A DNA stretch of 64,000 nucleotides from Porphyra umbilicalis (Eukaryota > Rhodophyta > Bangiophyceae > Bangiales > Bangiaceae). A model generated the notes under the pieces. It saw nothing but the letters and a program-made list of their open reading frames with translations, was not told the DNA's origin and did not search any database. This document shows positions 54,143-64,000 of the stretch, piece by piece (the first letter of the stretch is position 1; each line of letters begins with the position of its first letter). The DNA lies in contig KV918902.1 of assembly GCA_002049455.2 (NCBI GenBank), positions 122,824-186,823 on the forward strand. The letters run 5' to 3'. Made by a program: the position numbers and the translations under genes.

Positions 54143-54394
54143 TCACAGACGCAACCGCCCCGAGGCATCCCCCCCAGTCGCCAAACCAACATGGAGCCAT
54201 CCTGCGCACATCGGGGCTCCGCACCAAACTCTCCCCCGTCACGCCGTGCTCCGCCGCCGTCGCCCGCACGATCGCCTGCAGCGCCGCGCGCCGTGGCGCG
54301 TCGTACACGCGCGCCACGGACTCGAACAGCTGGTCTTTCTTCTAGCGGTGACCGTCCAGTCGCGGGCGCCGGCAAAGACGTCTGCGTTTGACGG
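54143..54394 (-). pseudogene. Remnant of the SAM-like domain, unit 1 (ankyrin gene 2)
   Basis: Downstream of the TGA that ends ankyrin gene 2, the minus strand still encodes pieces matching gene 1: NADVFAGARDWTV, then, after a net +2-base shift, RVYDAPRRAALQAIVRATAA and GDWGGCLGAVASVM. The final codons and stop of gene 1 are removed by a 77-bp deletion (50325-50401 has no counterpart). Confidence 0.8.
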
Positions 54395-55819
54395 TCATGA
54401 GGCGGCCGCCGGCGGCTGGCGCGGGGCGGTCGAGCCCGCCGCCGGTGCAGTGGGTGGCGCGGGCAGGCCGGCGGGAGTGGCGGCGCTGCACCCAGCTCCT
54501 GCCGACAGGGGGGCGTGGGAGGCGGTGGCCGTCGCCGTCGGCACGGAAGACGGTGACGCAAACGGGGGCGGAGGCGTGGCGCACCCGCCGCCACCCGCCG
54601 AGGGCGGCAGGTCGGTGGCAGGTGGGATTGGTGGCCGCGACGCTGTACGGTTGCGCAACTCGTTCGCCTTGTCGCCGCCATGCCCAATGGCCGCCTCCCG
54701 GGTTGCGCCCTCAAAATCCTCCAGCGGGTCCCCCCCCGCGTGGGATGCCGCTTCGTTGGCCTCGCCGTCGGGCGCGGCCACAAAGTTGTCGCAGGCCGCT
54801 TGGAGGGCGACCAGCGCTTGGTCGGTCGGATGCGCGGCAACCACATTGGTATTGGTCGCGTCTGCTGCTGCCAGCCACGCAGCTCTGGCTGATTCGAGCT
54901 GCTGCTTCGTCTTGGGGACGGTGTCATCAAACGCGTCCCGGAGCTGCTTGTACGTGGTGGACTGGCCAGCAAGCGCAAGACTGGGGCGAATGGCGTGTGG
55001 GACGGCGCGCCACTCAAGCAGGAGGCGCACCACATCCAGGTGCTTGGACTTAGCCGCCACTCGGAGCGCGGTTCTATTGTCGTCGTCCACCGCGTCCACC
55101 GCCGCGCCTGCGCGCAAGAGCACATCCGCCACCTCCTTGTGGCCGTTGAAAGCCGCCAAGTGCAGCGGCGTCAAACCATCTGCGTTCCGGGCGTCGACCG
55201 CCGCTTGGGCGCGCAGCAGCGCGTCCGCCACCTCCTTGTGGCCGATGTAAACCGCCAAGTGCAGCGGCGTCGAACCGCCCAAGTCGTGGGCGTTGACCGC
55301 CGCACGGGCGCGCAGCAGCACGTCCACCAACCCCTTGTGGCCGTTGCCCGCCGCCGAGTGCAGCGGCGTCCAGCCGTCGGAGTTTTGGGCGCCAACCGGC
55401 GCGCCGGCGCGCAGCAGCGCGTGTGCCACCTTCTTGTATCCGTTGCCAACCGCCGAGTGCAGCGGCGTCCAGTCGGTCGAGTCCCGGGCTCCGACTGCCG
55501 CATTGGCGCTCAGCAGCACGTCCGCTACCTCGTTATGGCCCTTGTAAGCCGCCAAGTGCAGTGGCGTCGAGCCATCTGAGTTCTTGGCGTCGACCGTCGC
55601 ATGGGCGTGCAGCAGGACGACCACTACGTTCTTGTGGCCGTTGCGCGCCGCCGCGTGCAGCGCGGTACCGTCGAATGACCCGCCTCCATAATTCACCACG
55701 CTTGGCTCGCTATCCACAGCAGCTGCTATGGCTGTCTCGTTCCCGGCCACAGCCGCCGTCAAAAACGCGTATCCAACCTCCTCGCTCACCTCCTCGGTCC
55801 TCGCTTGCCCGCTCGCCAT
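54395..55819 (-). CDS. Truncated ankyrin-repeat protein (gene 2)
   Basis: It encodes 474 aa from ATG 55819, ending at a TGA where gene 1 has an Arg codon (AAAPRPPNADV in gene 1; AAS-stop-PSNADV here). It has seven ankyrin repeats at about 51-281, more diverse than those of gene 1 (DWTPLHSAVGNGYKKVAHAL, GSTPLHLAVYIGHKEVADAL), then the same VPHAIRPSLALAG linker. The SAM-like domain is lost. The first ~43 codons match gene 1 apart from one change at codon 44. It may act as an ankyrin-only binding protein, or be decaying. Promoter and leader are identical to the other copies. Confidence 0.8.
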   Translation of the reverse strand: MASGQARTEEVSEEVGYAFLTAAVAGNETAIAAAVDSEPSVVNYGGGSFDGTALHAAARNGHKNVVVVLLHAHATVDAKNSDGSTPLHLAAYKGHNEVADVLLSANAAVGARDSTDWTPLHSAVGNGYKKVAHALLRAGAPVGAQNSDGWTPLHSAAGNGHKGLVDVLLRARAAVNAHDLGGSTPLHLAVYIGHKEVADALLRAQAAVDARNADGLTPLHLAAFNGHKEVADVLLRAGAAVDAVDDDNRTALRVAAKSKHLDVVRLLLEWRAVPHAIRPSLALAGQSTTYKQLRDAFDDTVPKTKQQLESARAAWLAAADATNTNVVAAHPTDQALVALQAACDNFVAAPDGEANEAASHAGGDPLEDFEGATREAAIGHGGDKANELRNRTASRPPIPPATDLPPSAGGGGCATPPPPFASPSSVPTATATASHAPLSAGAGCSAATPAGLPAPPTAPAAGSTAPRQPPAAAS

Positions 55820-56960
55820 CGTGCGGCCGTTCCCTGTGGCGTGCCCTCCAGACCCGGTAGCCCCCGCCCCGCGCGCGTGGTGGTGGCTGCGGACGCGGCC
55901 GACCGGAGCAGTTGGTGGTTTGTCGGAGGGCGGCGCGCGACGCCAAGGCCCGTAGCCACGGCGACGGCAGCGTCCGCGGCCGGCAGTGGCGGCGTGAGCG
56001 ACTGCTGGTGGCAGACGGGGGGGCGGCCGCCGGCAGCGTGCGCTGCCGTCGGGGGCAGCGTCGCGATGGACGCGGAGCACGGGAGCGCCGCGCGCGTTGC
56101 GAGCGGCGTGGCCAAGCGAGCTGCCGCGCGGCGCGGCGGCGGGCGCTCTTAACAAGACGGGGGGGGGCTGCCGCTGGCGGCCCACGCGGGCCGTACGCCG
56201 CTCGGAACCGACACGCCCCACCACCGGGCCCAGTGCTGGGGACCTGTGACGTCACGGGTCCTCGTCATGACCAGGGAAGGGGTGCAGCACGGTCGGCTCA
56301 GATGGAGTCGTGTACAATTTGGCGCCACGTCATGTCATTTCACATGAAGTGTTAAGACCCTGTCACTGACGCTTTCCTGTGAGTCTTTTGCAATAGATGA
56401 AACGCTTACGACAACTTACAAACGTGTCTCGCTCTGAGTGGAGCACGTCACGTCGTTGTTGGCTGTCATGTGTCCGTCGTGATGTGATGACACAGCAGGT
56501 TCTGTGGCATTTCCCCCAGCAGTAATTTAATCGGATGCCCCAGACCGTGTTATTTCCGTACTCAGATCTCATGCACATTTCGCAATGCTGGGGGAATGTT
56601 CCGCACACCTTTGTCCAGCACATGCTGAGAACGTTTTTTGGATACGAGGTACGTGCGTGCAACACCCAGGCCTATCGCAACCTCAACTCCATGGCCGCTG
56701 TCCAGAGTGCCCTCCCTATTCGCTCGTGGATACCATAATGCGTCTAGCTCCGGGACATCATCAGACCAAGACCGTCATGAGGTGATGAGACGGCGCCGTC
56801 CATTGGCTCGCTACCAATGGAACAGCTCGCGTACGGAGAGCCATGAACCGGATGACGAACGCATAAACCCGTGGTCTCCGCACAGCCAACACGCCCATGA
56901 ACGACCTGTTGCTCGTTCGTATCCCCTTTGCGCACATGCGCGCAGACACCGAGCAAGCTC

Positions 56961-57096
56961 TACAGGCGTTCTCCCAGAAGTTCCGCACTTCAACAGTTGC
57001 AAAAGGGTTCCAAATCGGCCTCTGTGGGGTCGTAGAGGCCGATTTGGAACTCTTTTGCAACTGTTGGAGTGCGATATTTTTGAGAGAACGGCTGTA
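56961..57096. ncRNA. Long hairpin, unit 2
   Basis: It is identical to the hairpin at 53518-53653, one unit (3443 bp) downstream. Confidence 0.55.
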
Positions 57097-57208
57097 TGCA
57101 TCGAGATCCCGCGCAGCCCTGTAGCTCAAAACCACCAACTACATTGCAATTGCATTTCGTTGTTGGATACATGGCGCTTCATCGTATCCGATGCGCTTCC
57201 CAGCGGAG

Positions 57209-57293
57209 TCGTCGGTGGGGGCAACCATGCTCCTCGTCGGCATCACGCCCGGCGGTGCGTTCGGGACGGGCTGTCGTCGATCCGTCTTTGACG
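57209..57293 (+). pseudogene. Remnant of the 3' end of gene X, unit 2
   Basis: It is identical to 53766-53850. Confidence 0.75.
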
Positions 57294-57585
57294 GTGGGGG
57301 GGTGGCCCCTGTGGTCGTGACGGACCGGGGGTGCCCACCAGTTCGCTCGCGGCGCTGCGCCGGGGAGCAGGCGATGGGGGTGGGGCTGCTCCGGGGTGGT
57401 CTCCGCTGCTGGGCGGGATGGAGGAGAGGGGGGGGGGAAATTCTGATGGTGTGGCCGCGACAGCCAACGCTGTCGGCAGTGCAACCCCCCCATCACCTGG
57501 TGAGCTGCTTGAGAGGGCGGCGGCGGGTCTTTCATGTTCGGCACTGTCGTTGTCACTATGCATGCAAGCAGGCGTCCCCAACGCA

Positions 57586-57837
57586 TCACAGACGCAACCG
57601 CCCCGAGGCATCCCCCCCAGTCGCCAAACCAACATGGAGCCATCCTGCGCACATCGGGGCTCCGCACCAAACTCTCCCCCGTCACGCCGTGCTCCGCCGC
57701 CGTCGCCCGCACGATCGCCTGCAGCGCCGCGCGCCGTGGCGCGTCGTACACGCGCGCCACGGACTCGAACAGCTGGTCTTTCTTCTAGCGGTGACCGTCC
57801 AGTCGCGGGCGCCGGCAAAGACGTCTGCGTTTGACGG
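57586..57837 (-). pseudogene. Remnant of the SAM-like domain, unit 2 (ankyrin gene 3)
   Basis: It is identical to 54143-54394, with the same TGA, +2 shift and 3' deletion, so the lesions predate amplification of the array. Confidence 0.8.
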
Positions 57838-59262
57838 TCATGAGGCGGCCGCCGGCGGCTGGCGCGGGGCGGTCGAGCCCGCCGCCGGTGCAGTGGGTGG
57901 CGCGGGCAGGCCGGCGGGAGTGGCGGCGCTGCACCCAGCTCCTGCCGACAGGGGGGCGTGGGAGGCGGTGGCCGTCGCCGTCGGCACGGAAGACGGTGAC
58001 GCAAACGGGGGCGGAGGCGTGGCGCACCCGCCGCCACCCGCCGAGGGCGGCAGGTCGGTGGCAGGTGGGATTGGTGGCCGCGACGCTGTACGGTTGCGCA
58101 ACTCGTTCGCCTTGTCGCCGCCATGCCCAATGGCCGCCTCCCGGGTTGCGCCCTCAAAATCCTCCAGCGGGTCCCCCCCCGCGTGGGATGCCGCTTCGTT
58201 GGCCTCGCCGTCGGGCGCGGCCACAAAGTTGTCGCAGGCCGCTTGGAGGGCGACCAGCGCTTGGTCGGTCGGATGCGCGGCAACCACATTGGTATTGGTC
58301 GCGTCTGCTGCTGCCAGCCACGCAGCTCTGGCTGATTCGAGCTGCTGCTTCGTCTTGGGGACGGTGTCATCAAACGCGTCCCGGAGCTGCTTGTACGTGG
58401 TGGACTGGCCAGCAAGCGCAAGACTGGGGCGAATGGCGTGTGGGACGGCGCGCCACTCAAGCAGGAGGCGCACCACATCCAGGTGCTTGGACTTAGCCGC
58501 CACTCGGAGCGCGGTTCTATTGTCGTCGTCCACCGCGTCCACCGCCGCGCCTGCGCGCAAGAGCACATCCGCCACCTCCTTGTGGCCGTTGAAAGCCGCC
58601 AAGTGCAGCGGCGTCAAACCATCTGCGTTCCGGGCGTCGACCGCCGCTTGGGCGCGCAGCAGCGCGTCCGCCACCTCCTTGTGGCCGATGTAAACCGCCA
58701 AGTGCAGCGGCGTCGAACCGCCCAAGTCGTGGGCGTTGACCGCCGCACGGGCGCGCAGCAGCACGTCCACCAACCCCTTGTGGCCGTTGCCCGCCGCCGA
58801 GTGCAGCGGCGTCCAGCCGTCGGAGTTTTGGGCGCCAACCGGCGCGCCGGCGCGCAGCAGCGCGTGTGCCACCTTCTTGTATCCGTTGCCAACCGCCGAG
58901 TGCAGCGGCGTCCAGTCGGTCGAGTCCCGGGCTCCGACTGCCGCATTGGCGCTCAGCAGCACGTCCGCTACCTCGTTATGGCCCTTGTAAGCCGCCAAGT
59001 GCAGTGGCGTCGAGCCATCTGAGTTCTTGGCGTCGACCGTCGCATGGGCGTGCAGCAGGACGACCACTACGTTCTTGTGGCCGTTGCGCGCCGCCGCGTG
59101 CAGCGCGGTACCGTCGAATGACCCGCCTCCATAATTCACCACGCTTGGCTCGCTATCCACAGCAGCTGCTATGGCTGTCTCGTTCCCGGCCACAGCCGCC
59201 GTCAAAAACGCGTATCCAACCTCCTCGCTCACCTCCTCGGTCCTCGCTTGCCCGCTCGCCAT
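57838..59262 (-). CDS. Truncated ankyrin-repeat protein (gene 3)
   Basis: It is identical in translation to gene 2 (474 aa, seven ankyrin repeats, no SAM-like domain), 3443 bp downstream. Identity extends through the promoter and spacer, which indicates very recent duplication, ongoing homogenisation, or assembly duplication. Confidence 0.8.
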   Translation of the reverse strand: MASGQARTEEVSEEVGYAFLTAAVAGNETAIAAAVDSEPSVVNYGGGSFDGTALHAAARNGHKNVVVVLLHAHATVDAKNSDGSTPLHLAAYKGHNEVADVLLSANAAVGARDSTDWTPLHSAVGNGYKKVAHALLRAGAPVGAQNSDGWTPLHSAAGNGHKGLVDVLLRARAAVNAHDLGGSTPLHLAVYIGHKEVADALLRAQAAVDARNADGLTPLHLAAFNGHKEVADVLLRAGAAVDAVDDDNRTALRVAAKSKHLDVVRLLLEWRAVPHAIRPSLALAGQSTTYKQLRDAFDDTVPKTKQQLESARAAWLAAADATNTNVVAAHPTDQALVALQAACDNFVAAPDGEANEAASHAGGDPLEDFEGATREAAIGHGGDKANELRNRTASRPPIPPATDLPPSAGGGGCATPPPPFASPSSVPTATATASHAPLSAGAGCSAATPAGLPAPPTAPAAGSTAPRQPPAAAS

Positions 59263-60403
59263 CGTGCGGCCGTTCCCTGTGGCGTGCCCTCCAGACCCGG
59301 TAGCCCCCGCCCCGCGCGCGTGGTGGTGGCTGCGGACGCGGCCGACCGGAGCAGTTGGTGGTTTGTCGGAGGGCGGCGCGCGACGCCAAGGCCCGTAGCC
59401 ACGGCGACGGCAGCGTCCGCGGCCGGCAGTGGCGGCGTGAGCGACTGCTGGTGGCAGACGGGGGGGCGGCCGCCGGCAGCGTGCGCTGCCGTCGGGGGCA
59501 GCGTCGCGATGGACGCGGAGCACGGGAGCGCCGCGCGCGTTGCGAGCGGCGTGGCCAAGCGAGCTGCCGCGCGGCGCGGCGGCGGGCGCTCTTAACAAGA
59601 CGGGGGGGGGCTGCCGCTGGCGGCCCACGCGGGCCGTACGCCGCTCGGAACCGACACGCCCCACCACCGGGCCCAGTGCTGGGGACCTGTGACGTCACGG
59701 GTCCTCGTCATGACCAGGGAAGGGGTGCAGCACGGTCGGCTCAGATGGAGTCGTGTACAATTTGGCGCCACGTCATGTCATTTCACATGAAGTGTTAAGA
59801 CCCTGTCACTGACGCTTTCCTGTGAGTCTTTTGCAATAGATGAAACGCTTACGACAACTTACAAACGTGTCTCGCTCTGAGTGGAGCACGTCACGTCGTT
59901 GTTGGCTGTCATGTGTCCGTCGTGATGTGATGACACAGCAGGTTCTGTGGCATTTCCCCCAGCAGTAATTTAATCGGATGCCCCAGACCGTGTTATTTCC
60001 GTACTCAGATCTCATGCACATTTCGCAATGCTGGGGGAATGTTCCGCACACCTTTGTCCAGCACATGCTGAGAACGTTTTTTGGATACGAGGTACGTGCG
60101 TGCAACACCCAGGCCTATCGCAACCTCAACTCCATGGCCGCTGTCCAGAGTGCCCTCCCTATTCGCTCGTGGATACCATAATGCGTCTAGCTCCGGGACA
60201 TCATCAGACCAAGACCGTCATGAGGTGATGAGACGGCGCCGTCCATTGGCTCGCTACCAATGGAACAGCTCGCGTACGGAGAGCCATGAACCGGATGACG
60301 AACGCATAAACCCGTGGTCTCCGCACAGCCAACACGCCCATGAACGACCTGTTGCTCGTTCGTATCCCCTTTGCGCACATGCGCGCAGACACCGAGCAAG
60401 CTC

Positions 60404-60539
60404 TACAGGCGTTCTCCCAGAAGTTCCGCACTTCAACAGTTGCAAAAGGGTTCCAAATCGGCCTCTGTGGGGTCGTAGAGGCCGATTTGGAACTCTTTTG
60501 CAACTGTTGGAGTGCGATATTTTTGAGAGAACGGCTGTA
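60404..60539. ncRNA. Long hairpin, unit 3
   Basis: It is identical to the hairpin at 53518-53653. Confidence 0.55.
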
Positions 60540-60651
60540 TGCATCGAGATCCCGCGCAGCCCTGTAGCTCAAAACCACCAACTACATTGCAATTGCATTT
60601 CGTTGTTGGATACATGGCGCTTCATCGTATCCGATGCGCTTCCCAGCGGAG

Positions 60652-60736
60652 TCGTCGGTGGGGGCAACCATGCTCCTCGTCGGCATCACGCCCGGCGGTG
60701 CGTTCGGGACGGGCTGTCGTCGATCCGTCTTTGACG
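60652..60736 (+). pseudogene. Remnant of the 3' end of gene X, unit 3
   Basis: It is identical to 53766-53850. Confidence 0.75.
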
Positions 60737-61028
60737 GTGGGGGGGTGGCCCCTGTGGTCGTGACGGACCGGGGGTGCCCACCAGTTCGCTCGCGGCGCTG
60801 CGCCGGGGAGCAGGCGATGGGGGTGGGGCTGCTCCGGGGTGGTCTCCGCTGCTGGGCGGGATGGAGGAGAGGGGGGGGGGAAATTCTGATGGTGTGGCCG
60901 CGACAGCCAACGCTGTCGGCAGTGCAACCCCCCCATCACCTGGTGAGCTGCTTGAGAGGGCGGCGGCGGGTCTTTCATGTTCGGCACTGTCGTTGTCACT
61001 ATGCATGCAAGCAGGCGTCCCCAACGCA

Positions 61029-61280
61029 TCACAGACGCAACCGCCCCGAGGCATCCCCCCCAGTCGCCAAACCAACATGGAGCCATCCTGCGCACATCGG
61101 GGCTCCGCACCAAACTCTCCCCCGTCACGCCGTGCTCCGCCGCCGTCGCCCGCACGATCGCCTGCAGCGCCGCGCGCCGTGGCGCGTCGTACACGCGCGC
61201 CACGGACTCGAACAGCTGGTCTTTCTTCTAGCGGTGACCGTCCAGTCGCGGGCGCCGGCAAAGACGTCTGCGTTTGACGG
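61029..61280 (-). pseudogene. Remnant of the SAM-like domain, unit 3 (ankyrin gene 4)
   Basis: It is identical to 54143-54394. Confidence 0.8.
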
Positions 61281-62704
61281 TCATGAGGCGGCCGCCGGCG
61301 GCTGGCGCGGGGCGGTCGAGCCCGCCGCCGGTGCAGTGGGTGGCGCGGGCAGGCCGGCGGGAGTGGCGGCGCTGCACCCAGCTCCTGCCGACAGGGGGGC
61401 GTGGGAGGCGGTGGCCGTCGCCGTCGGCACGGAAGACGGTGACGCAAACGGGGGCGGAGGCGTGGCGCACCCGCCGCCACCCGCCGAGGGCGGCAGGTCG
61501 GTGGCAGGTGGGATTGGTGGCCGCGACGCTGTACGGTTGCGCAACTCGTTCGCCTTGTCGCCGCCATGCCCAATGGCCGCCTCCCGGGTTGCGCCCTCAA
61601 AATCCTCCAGCGGGTCCCCCCCGCGTGGGATGCCGCTTCGTTGGCCTCGCCGTCGGGCGCGGCCACAAAGTTGTCGCAGGCCGCTTGGAGGGCGACCAGC
61701 GCTTGGTCGGTCGGATGCGCGGCAACCACATTGGTATTGGTCGCGTCTGCTGCTGCCAGCCACGCAGCTCTGGCTGATTCGAGCTGCTGCTTCGTCTTGG
61801 GGACGGTGTCATCAAACGCGTCCCGGAGCTGCTTGTACGTGGTGGACTGGCCAGCAAGCGCAAGACTGGGGCGAATGGCGTGTGGGACGGCGCGCCACTC
61901 AAGCAGGAGGCGCACCACATCCAGGTGCTTGGACTTAGCCGCCACTCGGAGCGCGGTTCTATTGTCGTCGTCCACCGCGTCCACCGCCGCGCCTGCGCGC
62001 AAGAGCACATCCGCCACCTCCTTGTGGCCGTTGAAAGCCGCCAAGTGCAGCGGCGTCAAACCATCTGCGTTCCGGGCGTCGACCGCCGCTTGGGCGCGCA
62101 GCAGCGCGTCCGCCACCTCCTTGTGGCCGATGTAAACCGCCAAGTGCAGCGGCGTCGAACCGCCCAAGTCGTGGGCGTTGACCGCCGCACGGGCGCGCAG
62201 CAGCACGTCCACCAACCCCTTGTGGCCGTTGCCCGCCGCCGAGTGCAGCGGCGTCCAGCCGTCGGAGTTTTGGGCGCCAACCGGCGCGCCGGCGCGCAGC
62301 AGCGCGTGTGCCACCTTCTTGTATCCGTTGCCAACCGCCGAGTGCAGCGGCGTCCAGTCGGTCGAGTCCCGGGCTCCGACTGCCGCATTGGCGCTCAGCA
62401 GCACGTCCGCTACCTCGTTATGGCCCTTGTAAGCCGCCAAGTGCAGTGGCGTCGAGCCATCTGAGTTCTTGGCGTCGACCGTCGCATGGGCGTGCAGCAG
62501 GACGACCACTACGTTCTTGTGGCCGTTGCGCGCCGCCGCGTGCAGCGCGGTACCGTCGAATGACCCGCCTCCATAATTCACCACGCTTGGCTCGCTATCC
62601 ACAGCAGCTGCTATGGCTGTCTCGTTCCCGGCCACAGCCGCCGTCAAAAACGCGTATCCAACCTCCTCGCTCACCTCCTCGGTCCTCGCTTGCCCGCTCG
62701 CCAT
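61281..62704 (-). pseudogene. Ankyrin gene 4, single-base frameshift
   Basis: It is the same gene as copies 2 and 3 from ATG 62704 to the TGA at 61281-61283, but a C run has seven bases (61616-61622) where the others have eight. This shifts the frame after HAGG (residue about 370) and fuses the protein to an unrelated frame that stays open to 60686, giving a spurious long product. Ankyrin repeats are unaffected. It is either a real lesion or a homopolymer error; other single-base deletions in the same unit favour error. Confidence 0.7.
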
Positions 62705-63842
62705 CGTGCGGCCGTTCCCTGTGGCGTGCCCTCCAGACCCGGTAGCCCCCGCCCCGCGCGCGTGGTGGTGGCTGCGGACGCGGCCGACCGGAGCAGTTGG
62801 TGGTTTGTCGGAGGGCGGCGCGCGACGCCAAGGCCCGTAGCCACGGCGACGGCAGCGTCCGCGGCCGGCAGTGGCGGCGTGAGCGACTGCTGGTGGCAGA
62901 CGGGGGGGCGGCCGCCGGCAGCGTGCGCTGCCGTCGGGGGCAGCGTCGCGATGGACGCGGAGCACGGGAGCGCCGCGCGCGTTGCGAGCGGCGTGGCCAA
63001 GCGAGCTGCCGCGCGGCGCGGCGGCGGGCGCTCTTAACAAGACGGGGGGGGGCTGCCGCTGGCGGCCCACGCGGGCCGTACGCCGCTCGGAACCGACACG
63101 CCCCACCACCGGGCCCAGTGCTGGGGACCTGTGACGTCACGGGTCCTCGTCATGACCAGGGAAGGGGTGCAGCACGGTCGGCTCAGATGGAGTCGTGTAC
63201 AATTTGGCGCCACGTCATGTCATTTCACATGAAGTGTTAAGACCCTGTCACTGACGCTTTCCTGTGAGTCTTTTGCAATAGAGAAACCTTACGACAACTT
63301 ACAAACGTGTCTCGCTCTGAGTGGAGCACGTCACGTCGTTGTTGGCTGTCATGTGTCCGTCGTGATGTGATGACACAGCAGGTTCTGTGGCATTTCCCCA
63401 GCAGTAATTTAATCGGATGCCCCAGACCGTGTTATTTCCGTACTCAGATCTCATGCACATTTCGCAATGCTGGGGGAATGTTCCGCACACCTTTGTCCAG
63501 CACATGCTGAGAACGTTTTTTGGATACGAGGTACGTGCGTGCAACACCCAGGCCTATCGCAACCTCAACTCCATGGCCGCTGTCCAGAGTGCCCTCCCTA
63601 TTCGCTCGTGGATACCATAATGCGTCTAGCTCCGGGACATCATCAGACCAAGACCGTCATGAGGTGATGAGACGGCGCCGTCCATTGGCTCGCTACCAAT
63701 GGAACAGCTCGCGTACGGAGAGCCATGAACCGGATGACGAACGCATAAACCCGTGGTCTCCGCACAGCCAACACGCCCATGAACGACCTGTTGCTCGTTC
63801 GTATCCCCTTTGCGCACATGCGCGCAGACACCGAGCAAGCTC
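62705..63842. other. Array spacer, unit 4 (promoter side of ankyrin gene 4)
   Basis: It is the same as 52377-53517 apart from three single-base deletions near 63282, 63287 and 63399. No gene is recognised. Confidence 0.7.
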
Positions 63843-63978
63843 TACAGGCGTTCTCCCAGAAGTTCCGCACTTCAACAGTTGCAAAAGGGTTCCAAATCGG
63901 CCTCTGTGGGGTCGTAGAGGCCGATTTGGAACTCTTTTGCAACTGTTGGAGTGCGATATTTTTGAGAGAACGGCTGTA
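63843..63978. ncRNA. Long hairpin, unit 4
   Basis: It is a copy of 53518-53653 close to the window edge. The spacing of 3439 bp from the previous copy reflects four single-base deletions. Confidence 0.55.
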
Positions 63979-64000
63979 TGCATCGAGATCCCGCGCAGCC

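Larger units (their letters stand above)
52252..64000. repeat. Tandem array of a 3443-bp unit (at least 3.4 copies)
   Basis: Corresponding positions recur at exactly 3443 bp (for example gene starts 52376, 55819, 59262 and 62704; hairpins 53518, 56961, 60404 and 63843). Units read so far are indistinguishable except for four single-base deletions in the last unit. Unit starts: about 52252, 55695, 59138 and 62580; the array runs off the window. Each unit holds the 5' end and body of a minus-strand ankyrin gene, a spacer with a long hairpin, a remnant of gene X and a remnant of the SAM-like domain. Confidence 0.95.

Noticed and set aside
60686-63109. 807-codon ankyrin frame that looks like a longer family member
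   Set aside because: Produced by a one-base deletion in a C run; after residue about 370 (counted from ATG 62704) it reads an unrelated frame.
52252-64000. CRISPR-like or rDNA-like array
   Set aside because: The unit is 3443 bp and protein-coding; there are no short spaced repeats and no rRNA sequence.

Overview
This is a very GC-rich nuclear fragment from a photosynthetic eukaryote. It has GT-AG introns, strong Kozak contexts, a Ty3-type LTR retrotransposon, a GATA-type and a C2H2-type zinc-finger protein, an EF-hand cation/Ca2+ exchanger of the plant/algal NCL type, a ZUP1/UFSP-type (C78) peptidase and a VTE6-like phytyl-phosphate kinase. Extreme GC content, long G and C homopolymers and few introns suggest an alga. 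A bangiophyte red alga (Porphyra/Pyropia type) is my best guess, but this is inference. Nothing prokaryotic, no rRNA or tRNA gene and no CRISPR array is visible.

Layout. 1-3535: intergenic DNA with dispersed repeats and one possible small membrane-protein gene. 3536-12575: a complete, young Ty3/gypsy chromodomain element (393-bp LTRs differing at 4 positions, 5-bp target duplication) inserted into an older dispersed repeat; a related uninterrupted repeat lies at 17.1-18.7 kb. 12.6-26.7 kb: repeat-rich DNA with MITE-like elements, inverted repeats, tandem repeats and ultra-GC low-complexity sequence. 26909-28813 (-): NCL-type exchanger. 32586-35955 (+): GATA zinc-finger protein. 36469-38443 (-): C78 peptidase. 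38.9-40.3 kb: TA-flanked inverted-repeat element. 42742-44400 (+): two-finger C2H2 protein. 44591-45469: TIR element with target duplication. 46765/47038-48493 (+): VTE6-like gene with two introns. 49540-49879 (+): end of an unrecognised gene. 50364-52376 (-): ankyrin-repeat protein with a SAM-like C-terminus. 52252-64000: tandem array of a 3443-bp unit, each unit carrying a truncated ankyrin gene, a remnant of its lost C-terminal domain and a long hairpin, running off the window end.

The single-copy genes are unrelated housekeeping or regulatory genes (Ca2+ transport, transcription, ubiquitin-type proteolysis, tocopherol/phytol salvage) with no operon logic. The most unusual feature is the ankyrin array: near-identical units, a chimeric first gene, progressive loss of the SAM-like domain and a 63-bp hairpin in every spacer. 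A second theme is that reading frames of clearly real genes (GATA, C78 peptidase, VTE6) change exactly at G/C homopolymers, and the fourth array unit has four single-base deletions. The simplest reading is uncorrected homopolymer errors, so these genes are probably intact in the organism.
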